Positions 35,859 to 38,009 of a stretch of 38,009 nucleotides of DNA are shown here, piece after piece (positions within the stretch are counted from its first letter, which is position 1; each line of letters starts with the position of its first letter). Source of the stretch: Streptomyces sp. NRRL S-31 (GTDB lineage: Bacteria; Actinomycetota; Actinomycetes; Streptomycetales; Streptomycetaceae); the NCBI RefSeq assembly GCF_000718775.1, contig NZ_JOCB01000088.1:1-38009 (forward strand), in the 5' to 3' direction. The position numbers and the translations under genes are program-made. The notes under the pieces were generated by a model, which saw only the letters and a list, made by a program, of their open reading frames with translations, was not told where the DNA came from and ran no database searches.

Positions 35859-37277
35859 GTGACGTCCCGTATCCCGCGCGACTCCAGGCTCCGACTCGTC
35901 CGACCGCGACCCCTGGCCGCCGCCCCCAGAGCTGTGAACCAGCGGCGCCCACGCCGCTCCGCACCCCGGCCGCCGGAAGGCACACCCGCTCCGGCCGAAC
36001 TGGCCGGAATGGCCCGCGCCCGTCTGGCCGGCGCGGCCCGCGTCGCCCGCTGGGCCGACGCCGCCCTCGGCCCCGGCCGCGAGGCCGCCACCACCGACGG
36101 CAAGGCGACGCTCTCCGCCGCCACCGCCGAACGCGCCGCCGCCGACCTCGGGCTGAGCGCCGCCCAGATCCGCGCCGACTGGGACACCGCCCGCCTCGCC
36201 GGACTCGTCGAGGTGCACGGCGACAGCGCGCGCCCCGGCTGGCGGCTGCGCGCCTGGGACCGCGACGACAGCGCCGTCCTGCGCGGCTGGGTCGCCCTCT
36301 TCGACGCCTGGTCGCTCGCCTGCCCGGAACCGGACGGGCACGAGCCGGCCGCCGTCGCCGAGGTCGTCTCGGCCATGCCCCAGGTGCTCTCCTTCCTCCA
36401 GCTGTCCGCCGGCCCGGTCCCGGTCGAGCAACTGCTCGACCTGCTCCAGCAGCGGGTCACGGAACTGCGCACCGAACGCTGCGAGGTCGCCTACGAACCC
36501 GGCACCGGGCAGCCGGCCGGTTCCCCCGGCCCGGCGGACCCCGCACCCGCCGCCCCCGCCCCGCTCGCCCCCCTGCTCGACTGGGCGCTACGGGCTCTCG
36601 CCTCGGTCGGCGCCCTCACCTACGGCGGCGGCCAGGCCACGCTCACCCCGCTGGGCAGCTGGGCGGTGTGGGTCAAGCTGGAGCAGATCTGCGTGGCCGC
36701 GCAGAGCCCCGCCGGCAACATCGAGCAGGCCGCCGAGGACATGCTCCGCGGCTGCGCCCAGCTCCGGCCCAACGCGGCCCGCGCCGAGTACCGCGCCTGG
36801 CTCGCCGCCCGCCCCGTCGGAAGCGCCGTCACCCAGCTGATCGACGCCGCCCGCGGCGACGACGCCCTGCTGCGCGGCCTGGCCTTCGAGGCGCTGCGCG
36901 TCGTCGGCGCCCCCGCCGAGCCCGACGTACGGGCCGTCGTGGACGAGCCGGCCCTGCGGCCGTACGCCCTGCTGTGGCTCGCCGAGCACGACGGCATCGA
37001 CCCGGAGGACGCCCACGAGGTGCTCACCCGGGAGGAGGCCACCTGGCTCTGGGTGGACACCGCCGCGGCCGTCGCCGACCACGGTGAGGCGCCGATGCTG
37101 GTCCGGCACCTGGAGGCCGCGGTGCAGCCCACCGTGCCCCGGCTGCTCGACGAGGTCCGCGCCGTCGGCCACCCGCGCACCGTGCAGGTCCTGGTCGCGC
37201 TAGCCGCCGCCCACCCCGACCCGGCTCTGGCCAAGGCCGTGCGGCGGGCCGCGTTCCAGGTGCACACCGGGGGCTGA
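35859..37277 (+). CDS. Conserved protein of unknown function
   Basis: 472-aa, cytoplasmic-looking protein without signal or membrane segments. The N-terminal part is basic and Pro/Arg-rich (SRLRLVRPRPLAAAPRAVNQ); from about 110 there is a helical, possibly winged-helix stretch (ERAAADLGLSAAQIRADWDTARLAGLVEVH) followed by RPGWRLRAW. The C-terminal half (about 310-472) has short Ala/Leu-rich helical pairs (DDALLRGLAFEALRVVGAP; VGHPRTVQVLVALAAAHPD) that look like HEAT-type repeats. I do not recognise the family. GTG 35859 is chosen since GGAAG lies 9 nt upstream; the far longer upstream frame is a shadow of the hydrolase gene. Preceded by 170 bp that hold two copies of GACATTCCG (35722, 35813). 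Confidence 0.75.
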   Translation: MTSRIPRDSRLRLVRPRPLAAAPRAVNQRRPRRSAPRPPEGTPAPAELAGMARARLAGAARVARWADAALGPGREAATTDGKATLSAATAERAAADLGLSAAQIRADWDTARLAGLVEVHGDSARPGWRLRAWDRDDSAVLRGWVALFDAWSLACPEPDGHEPAAVAEVVSAMPQVLSFLQLSAGPVPVEQLLDLLQQRVTELRTERCEVAYEPGTGQPAGSPGPADPAPAAPAPLAPLLDWALRALASVGALTYGGGQATLTPLGSWAVWVKLEQICVAAQSPAGNIEQAAEDMLRGCAQLRPNAARAEYRAWLAARPVGSAVTQLIDAARGDDALLRGLAFEALRVVGAPAEPDVRAVVDEPALRPYALLWLAEHDGIDPEDAHEVLTREEATWLWVDTAAAVADHGEAPMLVRHLEAAVQPTVPRLLDEVRAVGHPRTVQVLVALAAAHPDPALAKAVRRAAFQVHTGG

Positions 37278-37294
37278 CGCGCGGCGGGGCGGCT

Positions 37295-37711
37295 TCAGAC
37301 CCCGATCTCGGGGGCGTACGTCCCGAAGCTCCAGATGTTCCCCTCGGTGTCCCGGGCCAGGTAGTCCCGCGAGCCGTAGTCCTGGTCCGTCGGGGGCGTC
37401 AGGATCTCCACGCCGTGCGCCACGGCCCGCTCGTGGTGGGCGTCCACGTCGTCCACCACGACGTACACCCCCGCGGGTCCGGCGTCCGCCATCACCGTGT
37501 CGAAGAGGCCGCCGCGGCCCTTGGAACCGATCATCACCGCGCCGCTTCCCTGGACCAGCTCGGCGTGCAGCACCGTGCCGTCCCGCGTCTCGTACACCGA
37601 CAGCTCGGTGAAGCCGAGGGCCTCGGTGAGCTGCCTGATCGCGGCCTTCGCGTCCGCGTACAGCAGTGTGGGGTAGACGCTCGGCCGTCCGCCGCCGCCC
37701 GTGCCTGCCAT
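37295..37711 (-). CDS. VOC-family (glyoxalase/bleomycin-resistance-like) protein
   Basis: 138-aa protein made of two beta-alpha-beta-beta-beta repeats. YPTLLYADAKAAIRQLTEALGF is the usual start, followed by HAELVQGSGAVMIGS, VYVVVDDVDAHHERAVAHGVEIL and YGSRDYLARDTEGNIWSFGTY. This last part matches PhnB-like/AraC-associated VOC proteins. Function is unknown; it may bind a small ligand or metal. ATG 37711 has GGAG 8 nt upstream; an in-frame ATG at 37732 is an alternative. Convergent with the unknown gene to the left (17-bp gap). Confidence 0.87.
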   Translation of the reverse strand: MAGTGGGGRPSVYPTLLYADAKAAIRQLTEALGFTELSVYETRDGTVLHAELVQGSGAVMIGSKGRGGLFDTVMADAGPAGVYVVVDDVDAHHERAVAHGVEILTPPTDQDYGSRDYLARDTEGNIWSFGTYAPEIGV

Positions 37712-37939
37712 GCCGACCACTCCTTCGTGCATCGGTTCCGCCGTGCCCGTCCGAGTCTCGCAGGCACCACCGACAAGGCCCCGGCCCCGGCCGCCCGCCC
37801 CCGCCCCGCGGCCCGAATGCCCGCGAGCCGCCGAACGGGCGGACATCCCGCCGCCGCCCGCCCGGCCACGCCCCCGGCCCGGCGGGCGGTGACTACGCTC
37901 GGCGCCTATTCCGGGACGGTGGCGACCGAAGGGGGCACG

Positions 37940-38009
37940 GTGGCGCTTCCCCCCCACGGCACCGCGGCCCGCCACCGCCCCGCCGCCCCGCCGGCACCGT
38001 CCCCCGCGC
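37940..38009 (+). CDS. Possible 5' end of a gene cut by the window
   Basis: GTG 37940 follows GAAGGGGG with suitable spacing and opens a frame to the end ([20 protein letters not shown]). Only 23 codons are visible and no family can be recognised. The preceding 37712-37939 shows no other gene and probably holds the promoters of this gene and of the VOC gene. Confidence 0.35.
   Translation, partial: MALPPHGTAARHRPAAPPAPSPA

Overview
This is a chromosomal stretch of a Streptomyces-type actinomycete. The evidence is very high G+C with G/C at almost every third codon position, frequent GTG and TTG starts, long antisense shadow ORFs, a LAETG sortase substrate, and ectABCD, a cobalamin locus and a Pit phosphate transporter together. 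From memory the order resembles the S. coelicolor chromosome between its ect genes and pitH2; I could not check this.

Layout. 1-2530 (+): a decayed GlxA/AraC-type regulator, a DsbA/FrnE-like oxidoreductase and an orphan class V PLP enzyme. 2594-5757 (-): ectA-ectB-ectC-ectD for ectoine and 5-hydroxyectoine. 6128-11004: an AGT-like aminotransferase (-) divergent from a polar amino-acid ABC importer (lipoprotein, permease, ATPase), then an amidohydrolase. 11139-12047: a LAETG-anchored surface protein, followed by about 0.5 kb of degenerate GC-rich repeats. 12580-30169: 12 cobalamin genes on the minus strand in two blocks, cobM-cobL-cbiG/cobJ-cbiX-cobC and cobD-cobQ-cobN-chlI/D-cobO-cobB-cobI. 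A ZIP metal permease (+) sits between the blocks. The second block begins with a clear cobalamin riboswitch (30250-30417, -) and nearly all its genes overlap by 4 nt. 30575-32077 (-): Pit phosphate permease plus a small membrane protein, with a PHO box upstream. 32220-37711: secreted GH25 lysozyme (-), class II aldolase-like protein (+), membrane-anchored alpha/beta hydrolase (+), an unknown 472-aa protein (+) and a VOC-family protein (-). A possible gene start lies at the right edge.

How the genes work together. EctA, B and C turn aspartate semialdehyde-derived diaminobutyrate into ectoine and EctD hydroxylates it. The cob genes cover cobalt chelation (CobN plus an AAA/VWA partner, and CbiX), ring methylations (CobI, CobJ, CobM, CobL), a,c-amidation (CobB), adenosylation (CobO), the remaining amidations (CobQ) and attachment of the aminopropanol arm (CobD, CobC). 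cobA, cobG, cobH, cobK and the nucleotide-loop genes are not in the window. The importer, aminotransferase and amidohydrolase may form an uptake and breakdown module for an unidentified nitrogen compound; that is inference.

I see no CRISPR array, tRNA, rRNA, insertion sequence or prophage gene, and no clearly new defence or biosynthetic system. The more unusual points are a repeat-like in-frame insert within cobQ, a degenerate repeat array running into the end of cobC, a mixed aerobic/anaerobic-type cobalamin gene set, a palindromic operator on the importer promoter, two candidate PHO boxes and several promoters placed for leaderless transcripts.
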